DNA of 64,000 bases from contig WARS01000015.1 in NCBI GenBank assembly GCA_008933995.1, forward strand, positions 620,001-684,000, in the 5' to 3' direction. The notes below the pieces were generated by a model that searched no databases, was not told the DNA's origin, and saw only the letters and a list, made by a program, of their open reading frames with translations. Of this stretch, positions 11,708-24,700 are shown in pieces. The DNA is from Datnioides undecimradiatus. Its lineage: Eukaryota; Chordata; Actinopteri; Lobotiformes; Datnioididae. Position 1 is the first letter of the stretch. Every line of letters starts with the position of its first letter. Position numbers and translations under genes: made by a program.

Positions 11708-14700
11708 TGCCTCTCTCTCTTACTACAGCATCCTGCAACGATCAAGTATTTGCTTTTATATATTAAAAAAGGCCAAAAGCGGGGGCAGTAATGATCTGTC
11801 CGTGTACAGCAGGTAGAGATGGGTCAGTGATTAAATCAATAGATGGAGCCATGGAATTAGCTTTCTAACTCTTAATGCTGCCCTCCCACATACGTTAATC
11901 ATCACTGAGTGGAGTCAGAGCAAAGCAGTGGCTCGGCGTAGGAAGGGGATGCGTGTGTCTGTGTAGGGAGGGTGGTCAGATTACAGATGACATCCACAAT
12001 AGCCTGCTATGTGATGTTTGTTGATCAGCAGGAAACAGATAAGTGTTGGTGTTTTTTCAGTGAATGGATAAGTTGACTGACAGCGTAATTTCCTTGTTTT
12101 AGAGCCCAAACAAAGCTCCCGTGTCTGCCGTGCACTGTATCCCGCAATCCCCAAACCTGATCCTCTTGAAATTAAACAACCTAGCAACTGGGATATGACA
12201 GCTTTTATAAGTGGGTCGGACGCGTGAGATGAAAGCAAGGACAAACCCAGACTGAGCCGGACAGACAGACAACAATAATATGGCCGTGGCCATTCTTTCC
12301 GGACAAAACAACACACGGTGACCAAAGGCTGTGGGATGTTTTTCCTTCTCCTCATGCTAATCAGGCATAGATCATTTGCAACTCAATGTAGACCCCGCAT
12401 CCTCGGTGGTGAGTGGATATTGAATATTTGCAAATGAGTTTCCCTGTAGCATGGATGAAGCTGTCCCAGTAGCCTCAGAGTCCTAAATGTTCCTGCAGGC
12501 TATTAAGATCAGTTTGGGAGCACGGCTGTACATTAGCTGCACTGCATATTAAGGAGTGTGCACGTCTGCTTCTTTTTATTCTAGTTAATAATTAGTGTGC
12601 TGTGTTTACTGTTCAGCGTGTGCTGCGTCTTTCTATAAATACCCATTTTGTTGCATTTGAGTGTGACCCATTGTGCCCGAAATCCTACTCGTGACTGTAA
12701 ATGAGCTGATGTTCTTCCGTATTGTCACATTGGTTAACTCATTTGGGTTTCACACCAGCCTAGTTAGCGCACATTTACAAAACTCAAAATGATTATAGAC
12801 ACTGATTATAGACATGTTTACACTCTCCGGAGCTGCTGGAGCGTCACACTGAATAAAATAGTCTAATATTATTCCTGATGTCACCTTTGTTCTGCGTCTG
12901 AGCATCATTTTCTCAGATCTGCGCTTATTTTTTTTGCCACCGAGCTACTTCATGACTTATTTTAACTTGGATATTATGCAAATAAGCAGATAAGATGAAC
13001 CTGGCTGTGCCTGCTGACGTTATAAACATTCACCATGCTTAATGGAGCCAAACAAACAACAAACAACAATACAAATGAATAGCATGCTGGGGCAAGGGCA
13101 ATGAAGCGTGCCTTTTGCTGATCCTGATAATGCAGCCTGTGCTTTAGTGTTTTAACATTTCAAGAAGCAGAAGTCATTCTCCTTTCCGCAGACTGCAGTC
13201 CTACGTTTTGACATGAGTTAAGTGGATCTGCTTCTTTTGAGCTCAAGGGAACATCTTTCTTGGGTTTCCGGGGGAGTCATTGTAATCATCTGAAAACCCT
13301 CCGTATTGATCCAGACAAAGCAATAGAGACAGAGTCTGAAAGAGAAGTTGCAGCGCTGGGGCAGAGTGTGACTTGGGGAAGTATTTGCGAGGGGGTGCCA
13401 TATATACTTCAACACCTGCCGCACACGTTTTCCAATGGACTGCTTTTCATTAACCCAGTGAATTGTGGTAGTAACAGAGCAGAGTGGACTGGAGCAGCTG
13501 TGAGACTGATTTAGAGAAGAAATTAATTGCCAATTGTCACTGCAGCTCCGCCTGGTGTAAAAACCGGTCGCTAGAAATATAAAAGGGCACCTTTTTAAAA
13601 ATATCGCTCCGCTCTGGCCATGAAAAATGTTCCAATACAAACGGACACCTTGTGATGAGGCTGTAGTGACTTTTCTTTTTCTAGTTTTCTCTCAACACGA
13701 ATTCACTTATGGGTATGTTATGACAAATCTCATAAGATTAGGTGTTAGTAGTGAGGGTTTTAGTGTTTTACTTATTTAAAAGACGGGCAAAGAAGCAGCA
13801 TCTCCTTTTCTTTCAGCGTTCAACACATTTCATTCAGCTCGGGCACACATCCGCGCAAACAAACCAAATCCCCTCCCTAAGGCAGCCGCTCCAGGATTGT
13901 TTGTGTGTCACAGAACAGTCTCAGTTCACAAACACAGCGAGATATCATTATAAAACAACATTACAGACAACAAAATGCTGCTTCACACCATTCACTCGTC
14001 ATACTTTGGTTTAGGAAGCACCGGATGTTCTCTGTCTCACTGAAAGAAGAAATTAAGTATATATATTATAAAAACACACCACTTACACTTCAGGACCGGT
14101 GTGTCACATGTTCCATGGGTAAAATGAGCATTGCAGCCAATCTAGGCTAACTAGTGGCTTATTTGAAATCTATTCTAGTGCTGTGCCTCTGCATGCACGC
14201 AACAAACTCCTTGATTGATAACCACTTGATTTGAGGTCCAATTAAGTATTGAAAACTACATTTAACTTTGGACCTACCCAGAAATCCTGACTGTAGAGGT
14301 TCATACAGCGTGTATACAGTCACTAGCCGTCTTATCACCCTTAACGCACAGAGCAGACTCCTTCGGATACATCTTATTTCGATCTCATCTTCGTTGAAGC
14401 AATATCTGGAGGCGAGGCAGCAGCCAGAATTGCGGCTTGTTTGCTGAATTACATATGCTCTCTGTCCTTTCTTCCCCTGAATATGAATATCGGTCATCTG
14501 TGAGTCAGAGGTTACAAAAAGGAAAGGGATTCGTGAGCTTTGGGTCGCGTGTCCACAAATTCAGATGCTGTAATTTGTGCACGTCTAAGTTAGTCTGTGT
14601 TTCCGGGTGTTCTCCAGTCGATGGACTGTGAGATATCCATAAATTCAACTCTAGATTAACAGGGCAGCGTAGTGCAGTGTGCTCAAGGCGAATGTAAATG

Positions 14701-16544
14701 TCTTAACTCTGCAGGACTATAGCTAATTTTATAGATTATGCCTCAGCAAAAAGAGTTTACTCTCTGATTCACAATATTTACATTTTAAGCACTTAAACTT
14801 ACAGAGACCCAGAGCAACTCATGTTGTGCATTAAAAGGAGATTCATCTATCACTGACAGCTTGATCGATTCTGTTGTTTCTGACACGACACAGTTGAAGA
14901 AGATTCAGGCTCGCTCAACTATTAGACTCTTTGCTGCTGGGTTTCCATCCCAACATGGAGCAGACAGACAGCCTGCAGACATGACTGCTGCTGCCCTGAT
15001 ACATCGGTGTGGACCGATGCACCCCGTCATGGCTGAGCAGAGCTGGGTATAGAGAATCTTTCACATGAAGGCCCGTTTTTGTTTATTTAAAGCATCCTGC
15101 ACGTCGCGCGTTGCGAAAATAACAGTGGCTGCAGACTGCTGGTCTTTGCAAGTGATTGATAACGTATGATGTGAGAGATCAGTCTGATACAGATATACAC
15201 TCATGTCATTTTTTTGGATCTTGCTGTGGTTTTTACATGACATTTTGCAAAAAGGCTCTATACAAAGCCCGTGAGAAAGTGTTTGGATATGTTTATGCAT
15301 GCGCACAGCTAGCCAGTGTCATTTGAATCGAACTTCCCTTTGGGAGACATTTGCCTTTTTCCCGCTGCGGGAAATCCAAGGACACAAGGGTACAGGAAAT
15401 ACTTCACGTGCAGCAGGTCAGCTGATAAGCATATAGCCATGTAAGGTTAGGATTGCAGTTAACGAGGTCTGAAATGCAGATTCATTTTGGCGCTTAAGCG
15501 CGAGCAGCCGGCGACGACTGAGTTTGTCAACAGGCTTTAAAGTTGCACTCCCGTCTTTTTAAGCTCACGGCAATTGCTTTAGAGTTGACCTTTTAGAATT
15601 GGCCATGATATAAAAACAGCAATTAACTCAGTTGCTGCCGTGCTTGTTTTTAACTTTAAATGCACTTGTGTGGTGCATTAAGCATGGAAGATGGTTCGGA
15701 AACAGCTAAGGTGCAACAATGCATACATCTTATAGATCTGCTGAATTCAGTGCATTAGATACGTTACAGTTTCAATTCAGACCCTTAAAGCCCATCAGTT
15801 CATTAATGTTGTTACAGAAGGTGTCTCTCTCGCTCTCTCTTTGTCTGAAGTTGTCATCTTTCCGGGGTATGGGCTTATTCGGGGCTCTGACTGTGAGAGA
15901 AACACCCTTTTGTCACACAATCAACACATTAGCAAAGTGTTATCCACAGCAGAGACAATAACAAGCATCATCTCCAGCGTTTCTGTGCTTTTATTCTGTG
16001 TCTGCATGCAGACTGGGGATCAGCTGCTGGCGAGCTCAGCCTGAACCTGGCAGCATGAAACCAGCGTCTATCTGAGAGAGAGGTGATTGTTTGTTTTTAG
16101 CTGATTGTAGTTGGTTTGAGGCGAGCCGCCCTGTAGTGGCTCTGCCGATGTTGCCGCTGAGTTCGGCTGGAGCTTGAAAGGGACTTGGTGCCACCTACTG
16201 GTCCAAAGCTGATGTGGATCTCTGGAGAGAAAAGCCGAACTGGCAGGAAATGATTAGAAAGACTTTTAGCTGTCTGGATAGATGTGACGCTTAGCCGTCC
16301 ATTACGATCAAGCCAAGGACGCTTTATGCACACTCTGTTCCCTCTGTCAGAGATTAAAAGGCACTTGTACAGAAGCTTCTAAAATGCTGGAGTCATTTAA
16401 AATCATTCTTTCATATACATCGCTCCACATAGTACAAGTTAAGTAACTCTGATAGATATAAAAACATGAAAACATGCTGAAATATGGTTACTAGCTAACT
16501 TGAAGTCAAATAGACTGTAAGGTCAGAGGACACGCTTCCTGCAG

Positions 16545-16546
<2 letters not shown>

Positions 16547-16577
<31 letters not shown>
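16547..16577. repeat. (GT)n microsatellite
   Basis: A perfect GT dinucleotide tract of 31 bases. The overlapping MCVCVCV-type ORFs are repeat artefacts. Confidence 0.95.
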
Positions 16578-16578
<1 letters not shown>

Positions 16579-17468
16579 ACATGACTTGTGTTGCGCATAC
16601 TGTTGCTGTGTCCTGCGTGTACCGCTGCTGGTCACAAAGACGGATCTGCGCGCGGGTCTTCTTATTCACACCAGAGTCAAGTCTCAGCGTGGTGCGAGGC
16701 CAAAGCCCATATCTTGGATTGCATCCCGAATACTACAGCAGCCAGGCTCAGGCAGCTTCACCGCTTGTGTTTCCTCTCGACTGTACGGAGCTTGTGTAAT
16801 TAGCTTGCCTATCGCTGCATCCATTGTCCTCAGAGCACCCATCAGATACTGATTCATGTTAGGAAATCATTTAAATGGACACTTATCTTTATGATTTGTC
16901 AGGTAAATATCCTAAAATAATCATGAAAATTGTCTTTTTAAAGGAATGAGAATTATTATACATGCATATTTAGGATTAATTAAAGCTGGCATCCTCGCCT
17001 AGTGAGGACCAATATTGTAACTCTGAACAACTCTGAAATGCAAAGCTGGGATGCTTTCAGATTGAGTCGTGTTACGATTATTTTTCCCTGATAGATGAAC
17101 GTTAACGTGGGCGCCTGGAAGCAGCTGATCTGTATCTCCGCCATGCATCTTTGGCGACGGAGCCGCTCTCCCTCGTGAACTTTCGACTGCGTCTCACAAC
17201 TTCAGATTTCGTTCGAAGTGCGTTAGACATTCAGTGTACCAAGCGTTTCAGAGGTGGGAGTGGGATGAGGAGCGGAGGTAATTTGGGAAAAGGCGCATTC
17301 TTCTTCACGGTTCACTGAAGATTACCCAAAAAGCTCCACTATCATTGTCCGCCGCTAACCGACCTATAAATCACACTGATACACACTGCAGCACCACCAT
17401 GCTGCAGAGAGGGAGATACGGCATTTTCCAGCCTATTACAACGGGACGGTATTTGGCGTGCATAACAT

Positions 17469-17478
17469 TTTATTTATT
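17469..17478 (-). promoter_or_regulatory. Polyadenylation signal of nested antisense gene
   Basis: On the minus strand this reads AATAAATAAA, two overlapping canonical AATAAA hexamers, centred roughly 60 bases past the stop codon of the antisense ORF. A short 3' UTR with a clean signal supports a real transcript ending here. No genomic poly-A tract follows, which argues against a recent processed retrocopy. Confidence 0.65.
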
Positions 17479-17534
17479 GAAAAAGAAAGTCGAAATCGTA
17501 GAAAATGAAAGATGAAGATGACGCGTTGAGTCCA

Positions 17535-18525
17535 TTAGTCCTCATCTTCTAACCTTTGCCACTTGTAAGGTGAATGAGGACTGAAAATGTCACTGAGATA
17601 CGTCTTCAGTTTCCTCACCGTGCCCGCTCCTCTCACGTCTGACTTCATTTGTTTCTCTGACACAGGAGGTGCTGGCGCCCCTGGCTGTTTGTCAGCGCTC
17701 TGTCGGTCAACTGGTGTTTCTTTGACATGGTTTCCTCTCATTTCCCGTTTATCCATCCATTCTGCCCATTGTCTCTCCATCAGCAAAGCCTCCTCCCCTT
17801 TCGATCTGTCCACTTTGCCTCTTTTCACCTCACGTCTCCCTCTTTGGGCCACAAAGCTGGGGTTCGAATGAAACAAATTCCTTGAGATTTGCGCCTCTTC
17901 TGATTCCCTCATCAGCTGCCTGGTGTCAGACACACCAGCGACATCTGCTGAAACGCTTCGTCCGTCTTCCTGTTGCTCACATTCAACTGGTTGTGAATCG
18001 GTTTCGCCATAGCTGGTTTCACCATAGCTGGTTTCACCATCGCTGGTGTCCTTATCGCTGGTGTCCTCATCGCTGGTATCGCCATCACTGGAAACATCTA
18101 ACAGCATCTTTGAGCTTTCCCTTTGTTTGGGTGGTTTCCTAATTATGATGATTCTGTGTGCATTTGAGAGGGTTTCAGACAACGTTAAGTCTAGTGTCTC
18201 CAGGTCCATTGATTTTGCTTCAGTCTCTTCATCCTCCCTGGTGTTCTCCGTGTATTTATCCTCCCTCTTCCTCAACTTTGATGTCACCCTCTGATCTTCA
18301 TCCAGCCTGGCGTAACGTACAGACCTCACTCTTGCTTTCCCTCTCTCAGCTCTCAGCTCTCTCAGCTGTTCTTGAAGCTCAGCCATTATCTCTTCTCTCA
18401 GAGCATAATTCATGAGCAGGATCTCTGAACGCAGCTCTGCAATTCTCTTCTCCACCTTCTTATTCACCATCCTGTTGATCCATAAGATGCAGAATCTCCT
18501 GTCGTTAGCTGCCTGTTGTCTCCTC
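17535..18525 (-). CDS. Unrecognised nested antisense gene, last coding exon
   Basis: This is the longest ORF in the window without a family assignment. It has 311 codons from an ATG at 18470, and the same frame is open a further 18 codons upstream to an acceptor at TGGTCAG|G. That upstream part (RFCILWINRMV) also looks coding, so the 18470 ATG is probably internal. Seen in the product, numbered from that ATG: a basic, probably coiled-coil segment at about residues 5-42 (IAELRSEILLMNYALREEI); a KR/E-rich linker; six acidic pentapeptides of the type GDTSD/GETSY at about 127-157; a long hydrophilic, probably disordered middle; and a C-terminal block LKTYLSDIFSP and YKWQRLEDED just before the stop. 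There is no signal peptide, membrane segment or zinc finger. It lies wholly inside mctp1 intron 1 on the opposite strand and ends with a polyadenylation signal. I do not recognise a family. A nuclear or scaffold role would be a guess. Confidence 0.75.
18001..18090 (-). repeat. 15-base coding minisatellite, six units
   Basis: Six consecutive units of exactly 15 bases, for example GTTTCACCATAGCTG on the plus strand. On the coding strand each unit encodes a pentapeptide: GDTSD, EDTSD, KDTSD, GETSY, GETSY, GETDS. All unit changes are substitutions, so the frame is kept throughout. The two central GETSY units are nearly identical, which suggests recent unit duplication. The acidic Ser/Thr sites resemble casein kinase 2 targets, which is an inference. 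Confidence 0.95.
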
Positions 18526-18660
18526 CTGACCAGTACGAAAGTTAATTATCTTATTATTATCTTTTAACACTACTGCTCGTATTGCAGACAGGGTTTACAG
18601 AAAATAAGATTCATTAAAACAGACGTTTGTGTGGCCTTTGCCTGTTAAAAAGATTTGTAC
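18526..18660 (-). other. Intron of nested antisense gene (135 bases)
   Basis: A short GT-AG intron on the minus strand, with donor CTCAG|GTACAA and acceptor TGGTCAG|G followed by AGGAGG. A second AG three bases on would give the same phase and add or drop one Arg. The polypyrimidine tract is only moderate. The intron contains in-frame stops, so read-through is not possible. Confidence 0.6.
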
Positions 18661-18731
18661 CTGAGATGAGCGAAACCGAGACGATTCTTTCTACCAGATC
18701 TTGCCATCAGGTTATCCTCTTCTTCCAATTT
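18661..18731 (-). CDS. Unrecognised nested antisense gene, upstream coding exon
   Basis: A 71-base exon with a very good acceptor (TTTTATCTTTTCCACACAG) and donor CAG|GTACAA. One frame is open throughout and reads KLEEEDNLMARSGRKNRLGF then AHL, plus AG. Those two bases join the G of the next exon to give Arg, so the phase matches the last exon exactly. Translation may start at the ATG at 18707-18705, giving a 345-residue product, or in an exon further upstream. The Lys/Glu-rich residues before that Met look coding. No upstream exon could be fixed by eye between 18.74 and 20 kb. Confidence 0.6.
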
Positions 18732-21700
18732 CTGTGTGGAAAAGATAAAAGCGCAGGTACATTTCACTTATTTTCGTGCCACTGTGAACCATTAATCCTG
18801 ATTTACTGGGAGGATTAATCATTGTTAACAAGTACAACTGGACGAGCGACAAGATGGCAGCAAGATGGATATCACTGTCCTCTGCTCCTTTAGAAATACT
18901 AAAGTGATAATGGCTCTGCTGTCTCTCTCTCCGTGTGTGCGTGAAAGTAATGTCTTATAAAACTTTTTCAGCGAGTCGACCTTTTCAGTGCACCAAAGCA
19001 CTCGGTGTTCATGGTTCTCTTTTACATGATGAGGTACAGTATGTGCTGTTGTAAGGAGGATTAAAAAAGCGATATAAATGCCCTCCAACCGATGTTTGGC
19101 ATCTGCCCTTTGAGGATAATACCAGCATTTTACTTATTAACTGCTTTAGAGGCCTGGCGGTATGCATTAAGAATATTAAAAACATAACCAGATGAGGCAT
19201 AAAGCTTACTGAGGTGGTTTTCTTACCCAATACTTAGAGATAGTTGTTTAAAATCAAAGAAATACACTCTACAGTTACGCAACACTTTATTTTATACCAG
19301 CAAGTCCTATTGAAATCACTGCTTTAACTTGAAATGTAAGTGAAGATGTTTTGTTTGCGGCGTGGCAGGATGTGGCATCATTCTGTCTTCTTGAAACTGA
19401 GACTAATTACTGGAAACGCATGTGCACATTCACACATGCTCTAATCTTTCCTGACGGGCGCTGCAGATCACGTCTAAACTACAGGTTGCATTAGTCAAAA
19501 CGGTTATTGTGTTCACTTTCTTGTGGGCTCATACCTTATTAAACGGCACTGTGGTAATTTTCTTCACTGACTAATGCTAAATAATTTAATTGAATATCAG
19601 CCTGAATGGACTTACCCCCTGCAGCTGAAGTCTCCCCTTTGTTCGTCTTTTTGCAGCTGCAGCAACCACACAGCATGCTTCTCCTCCTGTATAAATTTGA
19701 AATTCATGCATCTTTGCAACAGCTTCTCCAGAACTGCGTTGCCATGTAACATGCCTGAGGTGATACATTCATATACAAACAAATGTGTAAAAATGGGTAT
19801 TTGATTCTGAGTTTCTTGTTGTGTAGAGTTTTGCCGTGCTACATGACGTGGCATTGGTATATATGGTGTTGGTTAGGTCATTTCCTGTTTTGATTTTAAG
19901 TCATCACCACATTTCTCCAGGTTCTCTTTCACACTCATTTGTTGGGTTTCACTCACTTACTTTCAAACTTTAACTACGTGGAGCCTGAAAAATACATGTA
20001 CGGCTGTAACAGTCGCTACGTGAATAACAACTCGCATGTATCTTGATTAGGGCTTTGATTTCATTGTTTACGGCTCCCATCAGAAACCAGCCGCTCTGTT
20101 GTTGCGCTGGAGTTTACGCCTCTAACAGGTGGCTGCTATTTCGAAGTCACGATTGCGACCACGGGCCACGGTCTCTATAAAAAGGCTTGCCTCGTCACAG
20201 CGTTACTTTTCATTTCGCCTTGCTTCATTTCATTCTTGCTTCCTGTCACTCTCACTTTCCTTCCGTTTCAACGCTTGTCTCTTCTCTGTTTAATTTGTCA
20301 TTCTGTCCCTCGGTCTCATCCCGTCTCTCAGTATTTCTCTTCTTTCTCCATCTCAAGGACGAATAGCCGAGATGCTGAGGAGCGCATCGGGCTCTTAAAA
20401 GTCTATACTAAGACGTGTGAGGGGGGTTTGTATTCTTGTTTACCCCGGCATGCTCTCACAAATGTGTTAATTCACTGGGCTGACATTAGAGCGCTGCGCC
20501 CTTTTGGGTGACCTCTGAAGCTGCGAGCTTAGGCAAGGATTCCTGTTCCCCATTGGTGTGCACATGTGCTGTTGACACACTGGCTGAAATATTAGTTTGG
20601 GACACACACGTTGCCCGTCAGCTCTCTTTCCCTCTCGTGCCTCTGACAATATTATGTTGCCGTGATAAATGTTGACTGGACTGTTCGCGCCATCGTCCGT
20701 GAGCTCCAAAGAATCAGGGGTGAGTTTCATCTCACATTTCTCTCACTCGGATTTATTATAAAACTAGTTAACAGTGTTATCACTTAGCATTTTGTCTACG
20801 CTGTAAACTATTCTTTACATCAGCTCTGATTAACAGCTTGGAAACATGTTTATTTGTGGGAGGGGATTCATATTTTTGCTTTTAAATCCTCTTTGATTAA
20901 AGTTTGACACTGAGTTATAAACTCAGAGATTTCTGTGGCTGTGATATGTTTATTATCACTTTACCTTAACGACGGGACAGCAGCAACACACCGGATACAG
21001 CGCCGCCCCGCTCAGCTCAGTGGTATTTTAATAAACGCGCGTGACAGTCGTGCACTATTGCATCTCAAAAACGCCGCAAATTGAGTTGTTTGTTTATGCA
21101 GCAGATGATATTGTTTATGAAGCAGATGCTAGCAACTGTGTGCAGAAGAAGACTGTTGTGTGCGTGTGTTTGTGCTCATGCATATCTTTCCTTTCCCGTA
21201 ATGAAACAACTCAATGTCTCTGATGTGAATATTCATTTAAAAATGACAATGCGGCCACATAGACTTATCAAAACAGTGCCTGTCAATACCCGATTCAGAT
21301 ATTAGACATTCCCGTGGCTGAAATCTGTCCTGTCCTGTCTGTCTAAAGAGAGGGAGCGAGACCGAAACGTCTATTAGCTTTATTTTTTTCATTAGTGCTT
21401 ACCAGAGGGCCTGAAGTGGCATCGTCTGGAAGCCGGGGAGATTATCCTCTGTCAGCCATCTGCTCATCCCTGTCTTTCTCTCTCTTCATCTTCTTTAATC
21501 ATAACATCTCTCCAACTGCTCATACTCATTTATGCTCTTTGCACACCAGCGCATAACAGCATTAACCTCAGGTAGGAATTCTTAATCTTCAAGATTTTCG
21601 GGTTGTCCTCTCTGTAAAATGGAGATTGACATGGACAGTGCTGCCTTGTAAATGCCTCTGCAGAGCTAATGTAAAATGTGTTCTGAGTAAGAGGCCCCTC

Positions 21701-24700
21701 ATCATCAAACTTCAGGAAGCTGGAGCAAGGACAGTTTTCAGTGAAGTCTCTTTTTAATTATTGACAAACCTCACAAGGGTGAGTCTTAAGAGACCAATGA
21801 GCTTTTAGTGGTTTTAACAGAACCAATGTTGAGGTACGACTGCATGTGGGTGCTGTTCTAATGAAAGAGGATGAATCACCGGGTGAAACTTGTAAGGTTT
21901 GCTACTACAGTCGCTCAGGTCTGGGAGTGTGGGCTTCTTTCCAGGTCTGCGGCGTGGGCTGCTGCGATGACACATCATGTGGGGGAAGAATCCCAGGTTG
22001 TTCAAGGAAAAACCACTCCTATCCCAAGACTTTCAGAGTTGCTACTGTGATATATCCTGCATTTCTGCACCTAGATGTGTTTGCTAGAGTTTATTTAATT
22101 TCTATTTTCGTGGATAATGTGTGAATGTAGGTATTTTAGCATCTGTTGCAAATATAGGAAACGTCACGCCAAGCTATTTCAAGTGTAGTTTCATAGCAGG
22201 AAACAATGCTACCATCAAAGAGAGGTGGGAGACACTGGCCTCTTTAATGGCCAAAAGCCAACAGGGCCACGTGCTAATACCACAATACCACAGCAAAGCG
22301 GGTGCAGGTATTGTTTTGGTGTCGCTGTGGATTATCAGCTTCTCTTTAAGTGACTACCTCTAGTTCCTCAACGCAGAAACACAGAAGTCCCCTGAATAGT
22401 TTTAGTCAAGGTTATGTCATGGTCACTGGTTATAAATGTGTCCTTCCTCGCCAAAGGCCGTTACTATGCAGAGGGTGTCAAACTTCCAGAGGTTAACGTC
22501 CAACTTCAGCCTGCCCTAAGTGGCACAGCAGCAACAACTTGAAGCTTTAAAGCTCGCCGATCTTCCTGGAAACTTATGTGCAGTCTGTGACTTTTACCTT
22601 TTCATCTCACTGTCTGTTTGTGCTGATGAGTCAACCAGCAGCGTTTCGCGTCTGTCCAAGCTTGGGTAGTTGAAGAAATGTCAGTGCATTGTCTCTGCAG
22701 AGAATAAGTAGGATTTTACGTACTTTCTCCCACTGATTTGCGTTGCGATTAAGCCACAGATGTTTTGTCTTCTCGTCTGTATTCACTATTGCAATTGTTC
22801 TCTCTCCACCAACAATTCACAAATGTCTTAATTCTGCTATTCAGCTGTATAATGGTTCTTTGCATGTATATGTGCATATATACACACACACACACACAGT
22901 TGAGAGCAGTAACTCATTATTAAAGTTAGCTTCATTTTGCTCATGAAACAATTAGCGCGTTGTCTCGAGGCTTTATTTAAAAATGTAACAGGGTTGAAAC
23001 GGAGGAGGAGAAATCAAAGTTTGGTTTTGGTCGGCCTTTCAGCGGGTGAGTCGTGAGCCATGTGTTTGGGAGACGTGACCCAGTAAAAGCTGCCCGCCGG
23101 CCCTTTCGTCAAGTAGATCCAAAAAGTTATGTTTCTAAGTTTTGTCTAAAACACGTGACGCAGTAAAGGTAAAGGAAAGCCATTTGACCCACGCATTGAA
23201 GTTTCTGTCCCCACTGAATATGGCAGCGTTTGATACTTTGGAAAAAGATGGAGTGTACAATATTTGCGCGTGGATGAGCTGAGTTCATGTAGCAAGCCTG
23301 GTCACGATGCATCTGCAGCAACTCGTACAAATTAATCAAAGGAGAACAGAGTGTGATTCAGCGTTCGGCAAGGACAAAGAACTCAACCAGACATGAAATC
23401 GGTAATTTGCCTTAAACTTACTTCGTGAGCTACCTCATTTAAATTTTAGATTCACTTTGGAAATTATGTCATAATGTAATGTGACTGTAATGGGAGTATT
23501 CCCAGCCCACGGACAGAGTCGCATCCACAAGACAGCTGCTCAGACTTAGCTTTGTTTTAATGAGGTCATGACCTCAGTTCCCTTTCGCCTTCGCTCGAAT
23601 TACACTGACCTGCAACTCACTGCAACCGAAAAGATACAGTTTCAACTTCGGCATCAACTTCGGTTTATTTATTATTCAATTCACAAAAAGACTCGATGCA
23701 TAATGTCGTCCGTTGCGTGTTTATTCAGCAACCAAGAATCAAATTACTTGAGGCGATATGTGAGTGACAAATACAGGTTCAGCTCCACCAGTTATCTAAA
23801 GGTCAGAGTTTTCCTCTGCTCATGTCCCCTAATTTGGGAGAGCAATTACTTTCAGTTTGTCTTTACATTTGTCTTTGAGATGCTGAATGCAAATTGGCAA
23901 TCTGGCTGAAACCGAAGCCGTCCAGGGAACTGGCAGCTCAAACGGGGGAACGGAGAGCACCGAATTGACAAAGTCAGGAAGGTGGCGCTAGTACAAGTAG
24001 CAAGTGATGAAGCAAGCAGAGTCAAGGATGGATGGAGGATGGCAGAGAGAGACAAAGGCATGCGCGGAGACAAAAGTAAACAGAGCAGGGAGATTAATCC
24101 ATCTATAGATCCGGAGGAATCAGTGATACTCTCCAGAGGGGGTGTGCTGTGTCTGGCCTGGCTCCCAGTGTGTGTCTGCTCTGCTGGCAGCCGCTGGGGC
24201 TACTCAGCTTTAGACTAGACCGTGCCCTTTGTGCATCACATCGCCTTTCCCTTCCTCTGCCCTGGCTCAAACCTCTCAGCTGTCTCTCTGCCCAACCCCT
24301 TTTCACTTCACCACCTCTGCTGCCTTCGCTTTGTCTCATTTCTCCTTTCAGATTTACCTTTTCTGTTTTGTTCCAGCCTTTTGTCTTTTGCCGTCGTTTC
24401 ACCACCTTCATTTGCAATATTTTAAGCCGCCTCGTTTATTATTTGTGTCGTGCTACTGAGATTTCCATCATCTTGCTTCATATTAGTACTGAAGGCGCTT
24501 GTCTCTAATTAATGCTACTGGCAGTTTTTAACCATCAAGGCCTGTCTGCTGTGCTAGTTTTGGCTTATTTCATCACAGCTGTCACAAGCTAATTAGCATG
24601 GACAGAACGGCACCTTGAAACCCTAATCGTATGAATTGAACTGTCAGTTCGATGATCTTGAGTGTTTATGTGCGCGTGAGTGGTACGATACTGAATGACT

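Larger units (their letters stand above)
4526..17460 (+). other. mctp1: mctp1 intron 1, left part
   Basis: About 13 kb of intron between exon 1 and the nested antisense gene. It holds a CTC triplet repeat (11680-11707), a TG microsatellite (16547-16577), a possible SINE-tail remnant (about 7080-7190), an imperfect local duplication (about 7970-8165) and a CpG-dense island (about 8330-8930). The many 60-160 codon ORFs here show no domain, no codon bias and no supported splice sites. I recognise no intact transposon. Confidence 0.8.

Noticed and set aside
17912-18294. Other-frame ORFs over the 15-base array, such as MVKPAMVKPAM
   Set aside because: A 15-base unit keeps several frames open. Only the long minus frame has splice and polyadenylation support.
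18825-19088. Possible signal-peptide-bearing exon upstream of the nested antisense gene
   Set aside because: The hydrophobic start depends on a TTG codon, and no donor in the right phase joins it to the exon at 18731.
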